Source of the DNA: Alphaproteobacteria bacterium
GTDB lineage: Bacteria; Pseudomonadota; Alphaproteobacteria; Sphingomonadales; Sphingomonadaceae
Assembly (NCBI GenBank): GCA_030424845.1
Contig: JAUHWC010000001.1
Coordinates: forward strand, 434,001 to 498,000
Length of the DNA: 64,000 nt
Direction: 5' to 3'
This document shows positions 40,867-50,383 of this stretch, one piece after another. A program made the position numbers and the translations under genes. Each line of letters begins with the position of its first letter. Position 1 is the stretch's first letter. The notes below the pieces were generated by a model, which was not told where the DNA came from, searched no databases, and worked only from the letters and a program-made list of their open reading frames with translations.

Positions 40867-41171
40867 GAGGCGGACGCGATCCGCTCTTTCAGCTTCTGGC
40901 TGGCACGGAATGTCATCACCCTGCGCGGGGTGATCGGCACTTCGACACCGGTCTTGGGATTGCGGCCGATGCGTTCATTCTTGTCCCGCAGCACGAAGCT
41001 GCCGAAACCGGAAATCTTCACGTTCTCGCCGTCTTCCATCGCATCACACATCTTGCCAAGAATGGCTTCGACAAGTTCAAGGCTCTCCGAACGCGAAAAA
41101 CCCATTTTTCTGTTTATAGTTTCCGCCAGATCGGCGCGGGTGAGTGTCCCGACAGAGCGCATTGAATCCAT
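40863..41171 (-). CDS. ihfA: integration host factor subunit alpha
   Basis: [81 protein letters not shown]. Confidence 0.93.
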   Translation of the reverse strand: MDSMRSVGTLTRADLAETINRKMGFSRSESLELVEAILGKMCDAMEDGENVKISGFGSFVLRDKNERIGRNPKTGVEVPITPRRVMTFRASQKLKERIASAS

Positions 41172-41285
41172 GCGTGCCTTCTCCTCGTTCATTATGCGAC
41201 CCGCAACAATAATGCAGGAATCCCCGCCCCTTGGCAAGGTTAGCAATCGAACGATCCACCGTGGCGGAACTGGAAATCAGGGGGC

Positions 41286-42251
41286 CTAGACGCGCAGCAG
41301 GCTGGCGCCCCAGGTGAAGCCGCCGCCCATGGCTTCCAGCATCACCAGGTCCCCCCGCTTGATGCGCCCGTCGCGCCACGCCTCGTCAAAGGCCAGCGGA
41401 ACCGATGCCGCCGATGTATTTGCATGGCGATCGACAGTGATCACCACCTTGTCCATCCCCAGGCCCAGCTTGCGTGCGGTGGCATCGAGGATGCGGAAAT
41501 TGGCCTGGTGCGGCACGACCCAGTCGATCGCCGAGGCCGGATAGCCTGTCTTTTCAAGCACATCCTTGAGGACCTGGGCAAGGTTGGTCACCGCGTGGCG
41601 GAACACTTCGCGGCCCTTCATCCGCAGGTGACCCACCGTCTGCGTGCTCGAGGGGCCACCATCGACGTAGAGCATGTCCTTGTACTCTCCGTCAGCATGC
41701 AGTTGCGATCCGAGTATGCCCGGCCCGTCTTCAGCGACATCTTCCGCCGACAGGACAAAGGCTCCTGCACCATCGCCGAACAGCACGCAGGTGGCGCGGT
41801 CTTCCCAGTCGAGAATCCGGCTCATGGTTTCCGCGCCGATCACCAGCGCATTCTTCGCCATTCCGCCGCGCAGCATCGAGTCGGCAGTGCCCAGCGCATA
41901 CAGGAAACCCGAACACACGGCAGCCACATCGAAAGCGGGAAAGCCCGAACCGCCCAGTTCCTTCTGCACGATGGTGGCGGTAGCCGGGAAGGTGACATCG
42001 GGCGTGCAGGTGCCGAGCACGATCAGGTCGATATCGGCAATCGTCATGCCGGCATTCTCGAGCGCTTTGCGCGCCGCTTCGACAGCCAGGGTAGAGGTGG
42101 TTTCGCCCTCGCCCGCGATATAGCGCTGGGTGATACCGGTGCGTTCGCGAATCCATTCGTCGCTTGTATCGACCCTCTGCGCCAGCTCGTCATTGGTGAC
42201 ACATGTCTTGGGCAAGGCTGAACCCGATCCCTTGAAGACGCTGCGGATCAC
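41286..42251 (-). CDS. fabH: beta-ketoacyl-ACP synthase III
   Basis: [62 protein letters not shown]. Confidence 0.96.
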   Translation of the reverse strand: MIRSVFKGSGSALPKTCVTNDELAQRVDTSDEWIRERTGITQRYIAGEGETTSTLAVEAARKALENAGMTIADIDLIVLGTCTPDVTFPATATIVQKELGGSGFPAFDVAAVCSGFLYALGTADSMLRGGMAKNALVIGAETMSRILDWEDRATCVLFGDGAGAFVLSAEDVAEDGPGILGSQLHADGEYKDMLYVDGGPSSTQTVGHLRMKGREVFRHAVTNLAQVLKDVLEKTGYPASAIDWVVPHQANFRILDATARKLGLGMDKVVITVDRHANTSAASVPLAFDEAWRDGRIKRGDLVMLEAMGGGFTWGASLLRV

Positions 42252-43300
42252 TTGGCTCCAGCTCCATTGTCGCGCAGCCGGTCCTCACCGAGTTCGGCAA
42301 GGTCGGCAGTGATGCGTTCGGTCAGATTTTCTTCGAGCAGGCGCGCCGTCACTTCCACGGCATTGGCCACGCCTTGCGTATTGGCGCTGCCGTGCGACTT
42401 CACCACCACGCCGTTCAGGCCCAGGAACACCCCGCCATTGTGGTTGTTCGGATCGAGGTGATGGCGCAGCAGTTCGGTGGCAGGGCGCGAGACGAGAAAG
42501 CCGATCTTCGAGCGCAGGGAAGAGGTGAAGGCCGATTTCAGCAGGTCGGTAACGAAACGGGCGGAACCTTCGATGGCCTTCAAGGCAATATTGCCGGAGA
42601 AACCGTCCGTCACCACCACATCCACTTCGCCGCGATTGATCTTGTCGGCTTCCACGAACCCCTCGAAGGCGAGCGAGAGGCCGGTTGCTTCACGCAACAG
42701 CGCGGCGGCATCCTGCAGGTCCGTCTTGCCCTTGGTTTCCTCCGTGCCGATGTTGAGCAGGCGAACGCGCGGCGCCTCCAGCCCGGTGACGATGCGGGAA
42801 TAGGCCGCACCCATGATCGCGAACTGGACAAGGTTGCGGGCATCGCATTCGGTGTTGGCACCCAGGTCCAGCATGATCACGTCATTGTCGCCCAGAGTGG
42901 GCATCAACGCAGCGAGCGCCGGCCGATCGATCCCGGGCATGGTGCGAAGCGCAAGCTTGCTCATGGCCATCAGCGCGCCGGTATTGCCGCCACTGACAGC
43001 AGCAGCACACTCACCGGTCTTCACCGCGTTGATCGCCAGCCCCATGCTGGTGGTCTTGGCGCGGCGCAGCGCCTGGGTGGGCCGCTCATCACCGCCCACC
43101 ACATCATCGCAATGCAGGATTTCGGATGCACCCGCCATGCCCGGGTGCTGGTCAAGCGCCGCCTTGATCCGCGCTTCGTCGCCGACAAGCAGGAAACGGA
43201 ACTGGTCATGGCGACGGCGAGCAAGCGCCGCGCCGGAGACCATAACGCGCACGCCCTCGTCACCGCCCATCGCATCGATAGCGATACGCGGCAGGCTCAT
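42248..43300 (-). CDS. plsX: phosphate acyltransferase PlsX
   Basis: [47 protein letters not shown]; upstream of fabH. Confidence 0.96.
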   Translation of the reverse strand: MSLPRIAIDAMGGDEGVRVMVSGAALARRRHDQFRFLLVGDEARIKAALDQHPGMAGASEILHCDDVVGGDERPTQALRRAKTTSMGLAINAVKTGECAAAVSGGNTGALMAMSKLALRTMPGIDRPALAALMPTLGDNDVIMLDLGANTECDARNLVQFAIMGAAYSRIVTGLEAPRVRLLNIGTEETKGKTDLQDAAALLREATGLSLAFEGFVEADKINRGEVDVVVTDGFSGNIALKAIEGSARFVTDLLKSAFTSSLRSKIGFLVSRPATELLRHHLDPNNHNGGVFLGLNGVVVKSHGSANTQGVANAVEVTARLLEENLTERITADLAELGEDRLRDNGAGAK

Positions 43301-43330
43301 ACGCGATTCTCCCCCCGTCAACTTGAGGCT

Positions 43331-43513
43331 TTAAAGGCCCTTGGGCTCGAGAATCTGGCGGCCGTTGTAATGGCCGCAAGCGTTGCACAGCATGTGCGGA
43401 CGCTTCAGCTCGCCACAGTTGGAGCATTCGTGGAAGGCTTCGACCTTCAGCGAATCATGACCACGACGATTGCCACGACGATGCGGCGAAACTTTTCTTT
43501 TAGGGACAGCCAT
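43331..43513 (-). CDS. rpmF: 50S ribosomal protein L32
   Basis: [47 protein letters not shown]. Confidence 0.97.
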   Translation of the reverse strand: MAVPKRKVSPHRRGNRRGHDSLKVEAFHECSNCGELKRPHMLCNACGHYNGRQILEPKGL

Positions 43514-43707
43514 GGCGGCACCTGTTCCTTGAAATCTAAAACTGTATGGCAGCCGCCCTAGGGCAAGCATCGCAACCGCGCAAGCGCGGCAGATGGCAGC
43601 CACAGGATACGGCGAAGGCGCGCGCTATAGAGGATTCTGCCCGCGTTGCAAGCCACCTTCTGACCGCCTATCACCTGCTGACGGGACAGGATCGGGAGAT
43701 AAGCCTC

Positions 43708-44100
43708 ATGTTCATGCAAGTCACGCTGATTTCCAGCGCCGCCGCCGCGCTAATTGCCATATGGCTGGGTATCCGTTGCGGACAGGTGCGCGGCAAGGAG
43801 AAGATCCTGCATGGAGACGGCGGAAACGCCCTGCTTGCACGGCGCATGCGCGCCCAGTCCAACTTCGTCGAATACACGCCTTTTGCCCTTGTCCTCATCG
43901 GAGCGCTGGAGGTGGTCGGCCACGGCGGGCTGGTGCTCGCCCTGACGGCGGCGATCTTCCTGCTTGGCCGCGTGCTGCACGCTTTCGGCATGGACAGCGA
44001 CACGGTCGCCAAGCCGCGCGTTGCAGGCATGTTCATGACGTTGCTACCAATGCTCGGGCTGGTGATTGCAGCGGTGCTGGCAGCACTGGGCGCGATCTAG
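43708..44100 (+). CDS. MAPEG family protein
   Basis: LARRMRAQSNFVEYTPFALVLIGALE..GRVLHAFGM. Confidence 0.92.
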   Translation: MFMQVTLISSAAAALIAIWLGIRCGQVRGKEKILHGDGGNALLARRMRAQSNFVEYTPFALVLIGALEVVGHGGLVLALTAAIFLLGRVLHAFGMDSDTVAKPRVAGMFMTLLPMLGLVIAAVLAALGAI

Positions 44101-44772
44101 CTAGCCCCGCGCAAGCGCCGCGTCACTGACGAAGGCGTTGGTCTTTCGTTCCTGGCCGAAGGTGCTCGGCTGGCCGTGGCCGGGCACGAAGGTCACCTCG
44201 TCACCCAGGGGCCAAAGCTTCTTCGTGATCGCATCGATCAGGTCCTGGTGATTGCTCATCGGGAAATCGGTGCGACCGATGGAGCCGGCAAAGATCACGT
44301 CCCCTACGAAGGCGAACCTGGTGGGCCGGTGGAAAAAGATGACGTGGCCGGGCGTGTGGCCTGGGCAGTGGATCACCTCCATTTCGACCTCACCGAAAGT
44401 CACGGTGTCGCCATCTTTCAGCCAGCGGTCGGATTCGAATATCTCGCAATGCATGCCGAAACGCGGGCCATCGTCCTCAAGGCGGCTGATCCAGAAGCGG
44501 TCATCCTCGTGCGGGCCTTCGATCGGGATGCCCAGTTCCTTGGCGAGCATGCCCGACTGGCCGCAATGATCGGCATGGCCGTGGGTGAGCAGGATCTTCT
44601 CCACGCTCACACCTGAACGGGCGATCGCGTCCTTGATCTTGGCGAGGTCCCCGCCCGGATCGATGAGAGCGCCCTTCATGGTCTTCGAACACCAGACGAG
44701 CGAGCAGTTCTGCTCGAAAGCGGTAACGGGGATGATGGCAGCGCGCATCGGCGCTTCGTTCACGGCAGTCAT
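44101..44772 (-). CDS. MBL-fold metallo-hydrolase (glyoxalase II-like)
   Basis: LLTHGHADHCGQSG, CPGHTPGHVIF, FVGDVIFAGSIGRTDFP. Confidence 0.92.
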   Translation of the reverse strand: MTAVNEAPMRAAIIPVTAFEQNCSLVWCSKTMKGALIDPGGDLAKIKDAIARSGVSVEKILLTHGHADHCGQSGMLAKELGIPIEGPHEDDRFWISRLEDDGPRFGMHCEIFESDRWLKDGDTVTFGEVEMEVIHCPGHTPGHVIFFHRPTRFAFVGDVIFAGSIGRTDFPMSNHQDLIDAITKKLWPLGDEVTFVPGHGQPSTFGQERKTNAFVSDAALARG

Positions 44773-44801
44773 GCTGCCTTAGTGGCAATGGCGGCAGGGA
44801 A

Positions 44802-45428
44802 TTACAATCGCCCGCTCTTCCACACCACGCGGCCGACCAGGTCGATTTCCTCGACCTGCACCGACAGCGGCGGGTAGGACAGGTTCTGGCTGAGCAGCGA
44901 GAAGCGCCCTCCCCCTTGCGAGGTGACGCGCTTGACCAGCAGGCTGTCATCCAGCCGCACGACATAGATGCCGTCGCGGAAAGGCTTGCCGCTCATGTCC
45001 ACCAGCAGGTCGTCCCCTTCGCGCAGCAGCGGTTCCATCGAATCGCCGATCACGCGGACAGCAGAGAGCTTGTCTGATTCCAGACCCTGTTCGCGAAGCC
45101 ATTTGCGCGAGAAACGGAAGCTGTCGAAGGAAGTCTCGCCATTGGACATGGCACCCGGACCGGCAGAGGCCTCCACCGCAAGGCGCGGCACTTCGACCCA
45201 GTCTCCTTCAAAAGCGTAGGAAATTTCCTTCGGTGCGCCGAGCTCAGCCTCGGATACATCAAAGAAACGCGCCAGCTTGCGACGGTCATCCTCTTCGAGC
45301 TTACGCGGTGAACCCTTAGAGATATATTGCTGTAAATACGTAGTATTACGGCCAAGCATGCGGGAAAGGGAAGCCAGGCTACTCCCCTTCTCCCGCGCCA
45401 GTTCGGCCAATCTCTCTCGCGTGCCCAT
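44802..45428 (-). CDS. XRE/S24 family (CI/LexA-like) repressor
   Basis: N-terminal HTH SSLASLSRMLGRNTTYLQQYI; S24 dyad IGDSMEPLLREGD and DSLLVKRV. Confidence 0.88.
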   Translation of the reverse strand: MGTRERLAELAREKGSSLASLSRMLGRNTTYLQQYISKGSPRKLEEDDRRKLARFFDVSEAELGAPKEISYAFEGDWVEVPRLAVEASAGPGAMSNGETSFDSFRFSRKWLREQGLESDKLSAVRVIGDSMEPLLREGDDLLVDMSGKPFRDGIYVVRLDDSLLVKRVTSQGGGRFSLLSQNLSYPPLSVQVEEIDLVGRVVWKSGRL

Positions 45429-45457
45429 ATGCTACTACCCCGTATCCTTGCAGAAAA

Positions 45458-45493
45458 CGACATAGTCGAAGTATTTTTCCTAGACAAGTAGGA
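45458..45493. promoter_or_regulatory. two inverted repeats in the divergent promoter region
   Basis: CGAC-ATA-GTCG (45458-45468) and TCCTA-N6-TAGGA (45478-45493) between divergent regulators. Confidence 0.4.
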
Positions 45494-45569
45494 TTTCGGG
45501 AGACAGCAATGTGACACGGCGATTCGTCACGCCGGACACGCGAAGAAGGACACAGAGAGAGGTAACGCG

Positions 45570-45758
45570 ATGTTGATCCGCAAGATCGAAGTCTTCCTGC
45601 GCCGCACAGGGATGCCCGCCACAAAGTTCGGTCGGCTGGCGACCAGCGATCCACGCTTTGTGCTGGGCCTGCGCAACGGAAGGACTCCGCGTTCTGCAAC
45701 AGAAGCACGGGTGGAACATTTCATGAACGAATACCGGGAGCGCACGCATGCTTATTGA
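45570..45758 (+). CDS. small Cro-like HTH protein (62 aa)
   Basis: FLRRTGMPATKFGRLATSDPRFVLGLRNGRTPRSATEARVEHFM resembles a minimal HTH. Confidence 0.65.
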   Translation: MLIRKIEVFLRRTGMPATKFGRLATSDPRFVLGLRNGRTPRSATEARVEHFMNEYRERTHAY

Positions 45759-46104
45759 AACCAAGTCCGCAAGGCCAGCGAAGCCTGTCCGCCGCCGCAC
45801 GCCAAGCGAAAGGTTGCTAGAGGCGCTGCAAGAGCTCGCCGGGAACAAGGCGCAGCTCATCCATCACACGGAGCGCAGCTGGGCCAGCATCACCTTTGCC
45901 GGAACGCGCCACAAGGTGCAGCTGGCCTTTGAAGGGAAGGACGCGATCGATGCGGGCGAGTGCTTCATCGCCTTCCTGCCGGAGCACGAATTCACGATCC
46001 CCGGCCAACTGGTGGCGGACGCGGCGATTGTCGCGGTGGACCACCAGGCCACCCCGCCCCGGATGGTCGTCACCTGCGAATTGCTGATGCTGGAGGAGGG
46101 GTGA
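45748..46104 (+). CDS. conserved hypothetical protein
   Basis: 118-aa ORF overlapping the 62-aa gene by 11 nt; no family recognised. Confidence 0.65.
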   Translation: MLIETKSARPAKPVRRRTPSERLLEALQELAGNKAQLIHHTERSWASITFAGTRHKVQLAFEGKDAIDAGECFIAFLPEHEFTIPGQLVADAAIVAVDHQATPPRMVVTCELLMLEEG

Positions 46105-46127
46105 TCCCCTCCTCCTTCGAGGAACCG

Positions 46128-47561
46128 TCAGACGCGGCGGATGACCAGGTTCCGGATCTCGGTCATGTCCTCCATGGCAAAGCGGATGCCTTCGCGGCCG
46201 AGACCCGAATCCTTCACCCCGCCATAGGGCATGTTGTCCACGCGGTAGGAGGAGACATCGTTCACCACCACACCGCCGACATCGAGCACATCCCAGGCCT
46301 CCAGCACCTTGTGGATGTCGCTGGTGAAGATGCCCGCCTGAAGGCCGAACTTGGAATTGTTGACCTCGGCCAGCGCCTCGTCCCAGTCCGAGAATTTCGA
46401 TAGGTTGGCGAGCGGGCCGAAGGCTTCCTCGGTCACCGCATCGCAGGACGGGTTCACGCCTTCGAGCAAGGTCGCCTCCAGCATCGCGCCATCCAGCCCG
46501 CCGCCGCACAGCAGAGTGGCTCCCGCAGCAATGGCATCGTCGATCCAGCCCTTGAGGCGGGTAGCTTCCTTCACCGAGATCATCGGGCCGATGAAGGTCT
46601 CCCGATCCTTGGGGTCGCCCGCCTTCAAGGTGGCTGTCCTGGAGACGAGCATGTCCCTGAACTCGTCGTACACATCCTCGTGGATGATGATGCGCTGCAC
46701 GCCGATGCAGCTCTGGCCGGACTGGTAGAAGGCACCGAAGATGATGCGCTCCATCGCGTGGTCGAGGTCCGCATCCTTGTCCACGATCACCGCGGCGTTG
46801 CCGCCCAGTTCCAGCACCACGGGTTTCTTGCCCGCCTTGGCCTTCAGCGCCCAGCCCACGCCGGGAGAACCGGTGAAGCTGAGCAGCTTGAGCCTTTCGT
46901 CCGTCGTGAACAGGTCCGCCCCGTCGCGGCTGGCGGGCAGGATCGAGAATGCGCCTTCGGGAAGCACGTCACACTCGGCCAGCACCTCGCCCATGATGAT
47001 CGCGCCCAGCGGTGTCATGCTGGCCGGTTTCATAACGAAGGGGCAGCCTACCGCGATGGCAGGTGCGATCTTGTGCGCGGCAAGGTTGAGCGGGAAGTTG
47101 AAGGGCGAAATGAAGCTGCACGGCCCGATCGGCACGCGCTTCCACATCCCCATGTAGCCCTTGGCGCGCGGACTGATGTCGAGCGGCTGGACTTCGCCGT
47201 AATTGCGCGTCGCCTCTTCGGCTGCGATCTTGAAGGTATCGATCAGGCGGCCGACTTCGCCTTCCGCGTCGTTGATCGGCTTTCCCGCCTCGATGCACAG
47301 CGCATGGGCCAGTTCGTCAAACCGCTCGCGAAAGCGGGCGACGCAATGTTCCAGCACATCGCGCTTCTCGAAGCTGGCGAGCCGCGCCATCGGCTCGGCG
47401 GCGCGGGCCGCCCCGGCAATGGCCTCCTCTATGATGTCAGGCGTGGCGAGCGCGGTGCGAAAGGCGACTTCGCCGGTGTATTTGTCCAGCACCTCGAGAT
47501 CGGTGTTGGGCTGCACGGCCTTGTTGTTGAGGTAGAGCGGATAGGTATCTTTCAATTGCAT
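46128..47561 (-). CDS. aldehyde dehydrogenase family protein
   Basis: SFTGSPGVGWALKAKAGKKPVVLELGGNAAVIVDKDADL, FYQSGQSCIGVQRIII, EEAFGPLANL. Confidence 0.95.
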   Translation of the reverse strand: MQLKDTYPLYLNNKAVQPNTDLEVLDKYTGEVAFRTALATPDIIEEAIAGAARAAEPMARLASFEKRDVLEHCVARFRERFDELAHALCIEAGKPINDAEGEVGRLIDTFKIAAEEATRNYGEVQPLDISPRAKGYMGMWKRVPIGPCSFISPFNFPLNLAAHKIAPAIAVGCPFVMKPASMTPLGAIIMGEVLAECDVLPEGAFSILPASRDGADLFTTDERLKLLSFTGSPGVGWALKAKAGKKPVVLELGGNAAVIVDKDADLDHAMERIIFGAFYQSGQSCIGVQRIIIHEDVYDEFRDMLVSRTATLKAGDPKDRETFIGPMISVKEATRLKGWIDDAIAAGATLLCGGGLDGAMLEATLLEGVNPSCDAVTEEAFGPLANLSKFSDWDEALAEVNNSKFGLQAGIFTSDIHKVLEAWDVLDVGGVVVNDVSSYRVDNMPYGGVKDSGLGREGIRFAMEDMTEIRNLVIRRV

Positions 47562-47562
47562 G

Positions 47563-47632
47563 TCGTCATCTCGGCAAAGGCCGGGAACTGCTCCCGGCGA
47601 CTGACTGGCCCCCGGCCTGGGCCGGGGTGACG
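47563..47632. repeat. REPIN-like inverted pair, CGTCA..CGGC..GCCGGG type
   Basis: CGTCATCTCGGCAAAGGCCGGGA and, inverted, GGCCCCCGGCCTGGGCCGGGGTGACG in the ALDH/ALS intergenic gap. Confidence 0.65.
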
Positions 47633-47640
47633 CGAAAGGA

Positions 47641-49302
47641 TCAAAGCTCCGCGCTCAGCTTCTTGATATCGATATTCAGGATCTGGTCGTTCTTCGAATA
47701 ATCGACCGGACAATCCACCAGGTGCACACCCGGCGTATCGCGGCAATGGGCCAGCACTTCGCGCAAGTGATCGCTTGATTCCACGCGGTGGCCATGTGCG
47801 CCGAAACTCTCGGCAAACTTCACGAAGTCGGGGTTGCCATAGGTCAGCCCCCAATCCTTGAAGCCCATGTTGGCCTGCTTCCAGCGGATCATGCCATAGG
47901 CACTGTCATTCAGGATCAGTACCGTCAGATTGAGGCCGAGGCGGACCGCGGTTTCCATCTCCTGGTCATTCATCATGAAGCCGCCATCGCCGCAGATCGC
48001 CATGACCTTGCGATCGGGATAGAGCATCGCGCTCATCATCGCGGAGGGCAGGCCCGCCCCCATCGTGGCCAGCGCATTGTCCAGCAGCACGGTGTTGGGC
48101 AGGTAGGCTTCATACCCACGGGCGAACCAGATCTTGTAGACGCCATTGTCGAGGCAGATGATCCCGTCATGCGGCATGCAATCGCGCACCTGTTGGACCA
48201 GGTGCGGCGGGAAGATCGGGAAGCGGGCATCGCGGGCAAGGCCGCCGGTATGCTCAACCTCCGCCTTGCGATAGGCAAGCATGTGGTCGAAATTCCAGCT
48301 GCGGTTGGGGGCGATGTCTTCCTTGATCTGCCAGATGGCATTGGCGATATCGCCGATCACCTCGATCTGGGGGAAATAGACCGGGTCTACCTCCGCCGTC
48401 TTGGTGGACACGTGGATCACGCAAGGCCCGCCGGCCTTCATGAAGAAAGGCGGCTTCTCGATCACGTCATGGCCGACGTTGATGATGCAGTCCGAATCCT
48501 CCACCGCACGGTGGACGAAGTCGCCGGCAGACAGCGCCGCACAGCCCAGGAACAGCGGGTGTCGTTCGTCGATCACGCCCTTGCCCATCTGTGTCGTCAG
48601 GAAGGGGATGCCCGTCTTTTCCACGAACTGCAGCAACATGCGCCCCGTCATCTTGCGATTGGCACCTGCGCCGATCACCAGCACCGGAGCCTTGGCCTTC
48701 TCGATCGCCTCCACGGCCTGGCGCACGGCCTTCGGTTCTGCCGAGGGGCGCCGCGCCACGGAACGCGGGATGGGCCTGGCGTCGGTCTGCTCGTCGGCAA
48801 TGTCCTCAGGCAGCTCGAGGTGCACCGCGCCCGGCTTTTCCTCTTCCGCCAGGCGATAGGCTTCGCGCACGCGGCTGGGAATATTGTCGCCTGCTGCCAG
48901 CTGGTGGGTGTACTTGGTGATCGGGTCCATCATGGCGACCACGTCCAGGATCTGGAACCGGCCCTGCTTGGACTTCTTGATCGGCTTCTGGCCGGTGATC
49001 ATCATCATCGGCATGCCGCCCAGCTGGGCATAGGCAGCGGCCGTCACGAAATTGGTCGCACCCGGCCCCAGCGTGGCGATGCAGACGCCGGTCTTGCCCG
49101 TATGCCGGCCATAAGTCGCAGCCATGAAACCTGCGCCCTGTTCGTGGCGTGTCAGGACAAGCTTGATCTTGTCGGAACGGGATAGCGAATCCAGGAAATC
49201 GAGGTTCTCCTCCCCCGGAACGCCGAAGATGTATTCGCAGCCTTCTTCTTCAAGGCATTGGATGAAAAGGTCCGACGCTTTCTGCTTGCCGGTGTCTGAC
49301 AT
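47641..49302 (-). CDS. acetolactate synthase large subunit-like TPP enzyme
   Basis: YIFGVPGEENLDFLDSL, LTRHEQGAGFMAATYGR, GDGGFMMNDQEMETAVRLGLNLTVLILND. Confidence 0.92.
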   Translation of the reverse strand: MSDTGKQKASDLFIQCLEEEGCEYIFGVPGEENLDFLDSLSRSDKIKLVLTRHEQGAGFMAATYGRHTGKTGVCIATLGPGATNFVTAAAYAQLGGMPMMMITGQKPIKKSKQGRFQILDVVAMMDPITKYTHQLAAGDNIPSRVREAYRLAEEEKPGAVHLELPEDIADEQTDARPIPRSVARRPSAEPKAVRQAVEAIEKAKAPVLVIGAGANRKMTGRMLLQFVEKTGIPFLTTQMGKGVIDERHPLFLGCAALSAGDFVHRAVEDSDCIINVGHDVIEKPPFFMKAGGPCVIHVSTKTAEVDPVYFPQIEVIGDIANAIWQIKEDIAPNRSWNFDHMLAYRKAEVEHTGGLARDARFPIFPPHLVQQVRDCMPHDGIICLDNGVYKIWFARGYEAYLPNTVLLDNALATMGAGLPSAMMSAMLYPDRKVMAICGDGGFMMNDQEMETAVRLGLNLTVLILNDSAYGMIRWKQANMGFKDWGLTYGNPDFVKFAESFGAHGHRVESSDHLREVLAHCRDTPGVHLVDCPVDYSKNDQILNIDIKKLSAEL

Positions 49303-49438
49303 GGTCTGTGATCCCCCCAAGACCGCAGGCCCCGCCCCCATTTACAGGGCCTTTCACGGTTTCCAGATTGTCGCGACCACCGGAGCTTATCGCGCTCCAC
49401 CCAGGGAGCCTATCATAGCCTTGGCGCAGAGTCAGGCG

Positions 49439-50383
49439 CTAATAACCGAGTGCCAGATCGACCTGCGGAGCCAGCGGCCGGCCGGAAAGGTAGTTCTCGC
49501 AATTGGCGATGAACCGCTCTGCGGCGGCCTTGCGGCTCGCATCCGTTGGCAGCCCGGCAATGTGCATGGTGACATGCGCACCGGGCGCATCCCACAGGGG
49601 ATGGTCGGACGGCAGCGGCTCGGGATCGGTCAGGTCAAGGATCGCACCACCCAGCTTGCGGGCATGGAGAGCTTCGATCAGCGCATCCTGGTCGACGATA
49701 TCGGCGCGGGCGACATTCACCAGCACCGCATCGCCCTTCATAGCGCCGATCACATCAGCCGTGAACATCCCGCGCGTTTCCTGGGTTCCGGGCATGGCCA
49801 GCACCACCCAGTCGAACTCGCCGATGCGGGCTTGCCATTCATCCGGGCCAAGCGCCCCCTCGCCGCCGCTGCGCCGCACCGGCGTTACCTCTGCCCTGAA
49901 GCCTTGCAGCGTGCGACCGATCGCCCGCCCGATCTCGCCATAGCCCATCACCAGCACACGCGATCCGGCCAGCTCGCGCTTCGTGCCGGTCATCTGCGGG
50001 TCAAGCCATTGCTTCTTGTCCTGCGCCCGCACGATATCGGCATGGCCGCGGGCAAAGGCGAGCATCGCCATCAGCGTGAATTCCGCCACCGTATTGGCAT
50101 TGAGGCCGGAGCCATTGGTCAGCACCACATTGCGCGCGGCAAGGTCATCCAGCGGCAGCCAGTCCACCCCGGCGAAGAAGCTGTTGAGCCACTTGAGATT
50201 TTTCGCCAGCCGGATGGCTTCGAGCGGTGCGGCCTTGTCGAACATGTCGAACCAGCCAATCTCCGCATCGGGAGCCAGTGCCACCAGTTCTTCGCCCGTT
50301 TCCCACCAGCGCGCTTCAATGCCAGCGGGCAGCCTGCCTTCGACAAGCGGCCGGGTGAGTGCGGGAAGGACGGCGATGGTCAT
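49439..50383 (-). CDS. D-2-hydroxyacid dehydrogenase
   Basis: VLVMGYGEIGRAIGRTLQGF, VLVNVARADIVDQDALIEAL, DLTDPEPLPSDHPLWDAPGAHVTMHIAG. Confidence 0.93.
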   Translation of the reverse strand: MTIAVLPALTRPLVEGRLPAGIEARWWETGEELVALAPDAEIGWFDMFDKAAPLEAIRLAKNLKWLNSFFAGVDWLPLDDLAARNVVLTNGSGLNANTVAEFTLMAMLAFARGHADIVRAQDKKQWLDPQMTGTKRELAGSRVLVMGYGEIGRAIGRTLQGFRAEVTPVRRSGGEGALGPDEWQARIGEFDWVVLAMPGTQETRGMFTADVIGAMKGDAVLVNVARADIVDQDALIEALHARKLGGAILDLTDPEPLPSDHPLWDAPGAHVTMHIAGLPTDASRKAAAERFIANCENYLSGRPLAPQVDLALGY

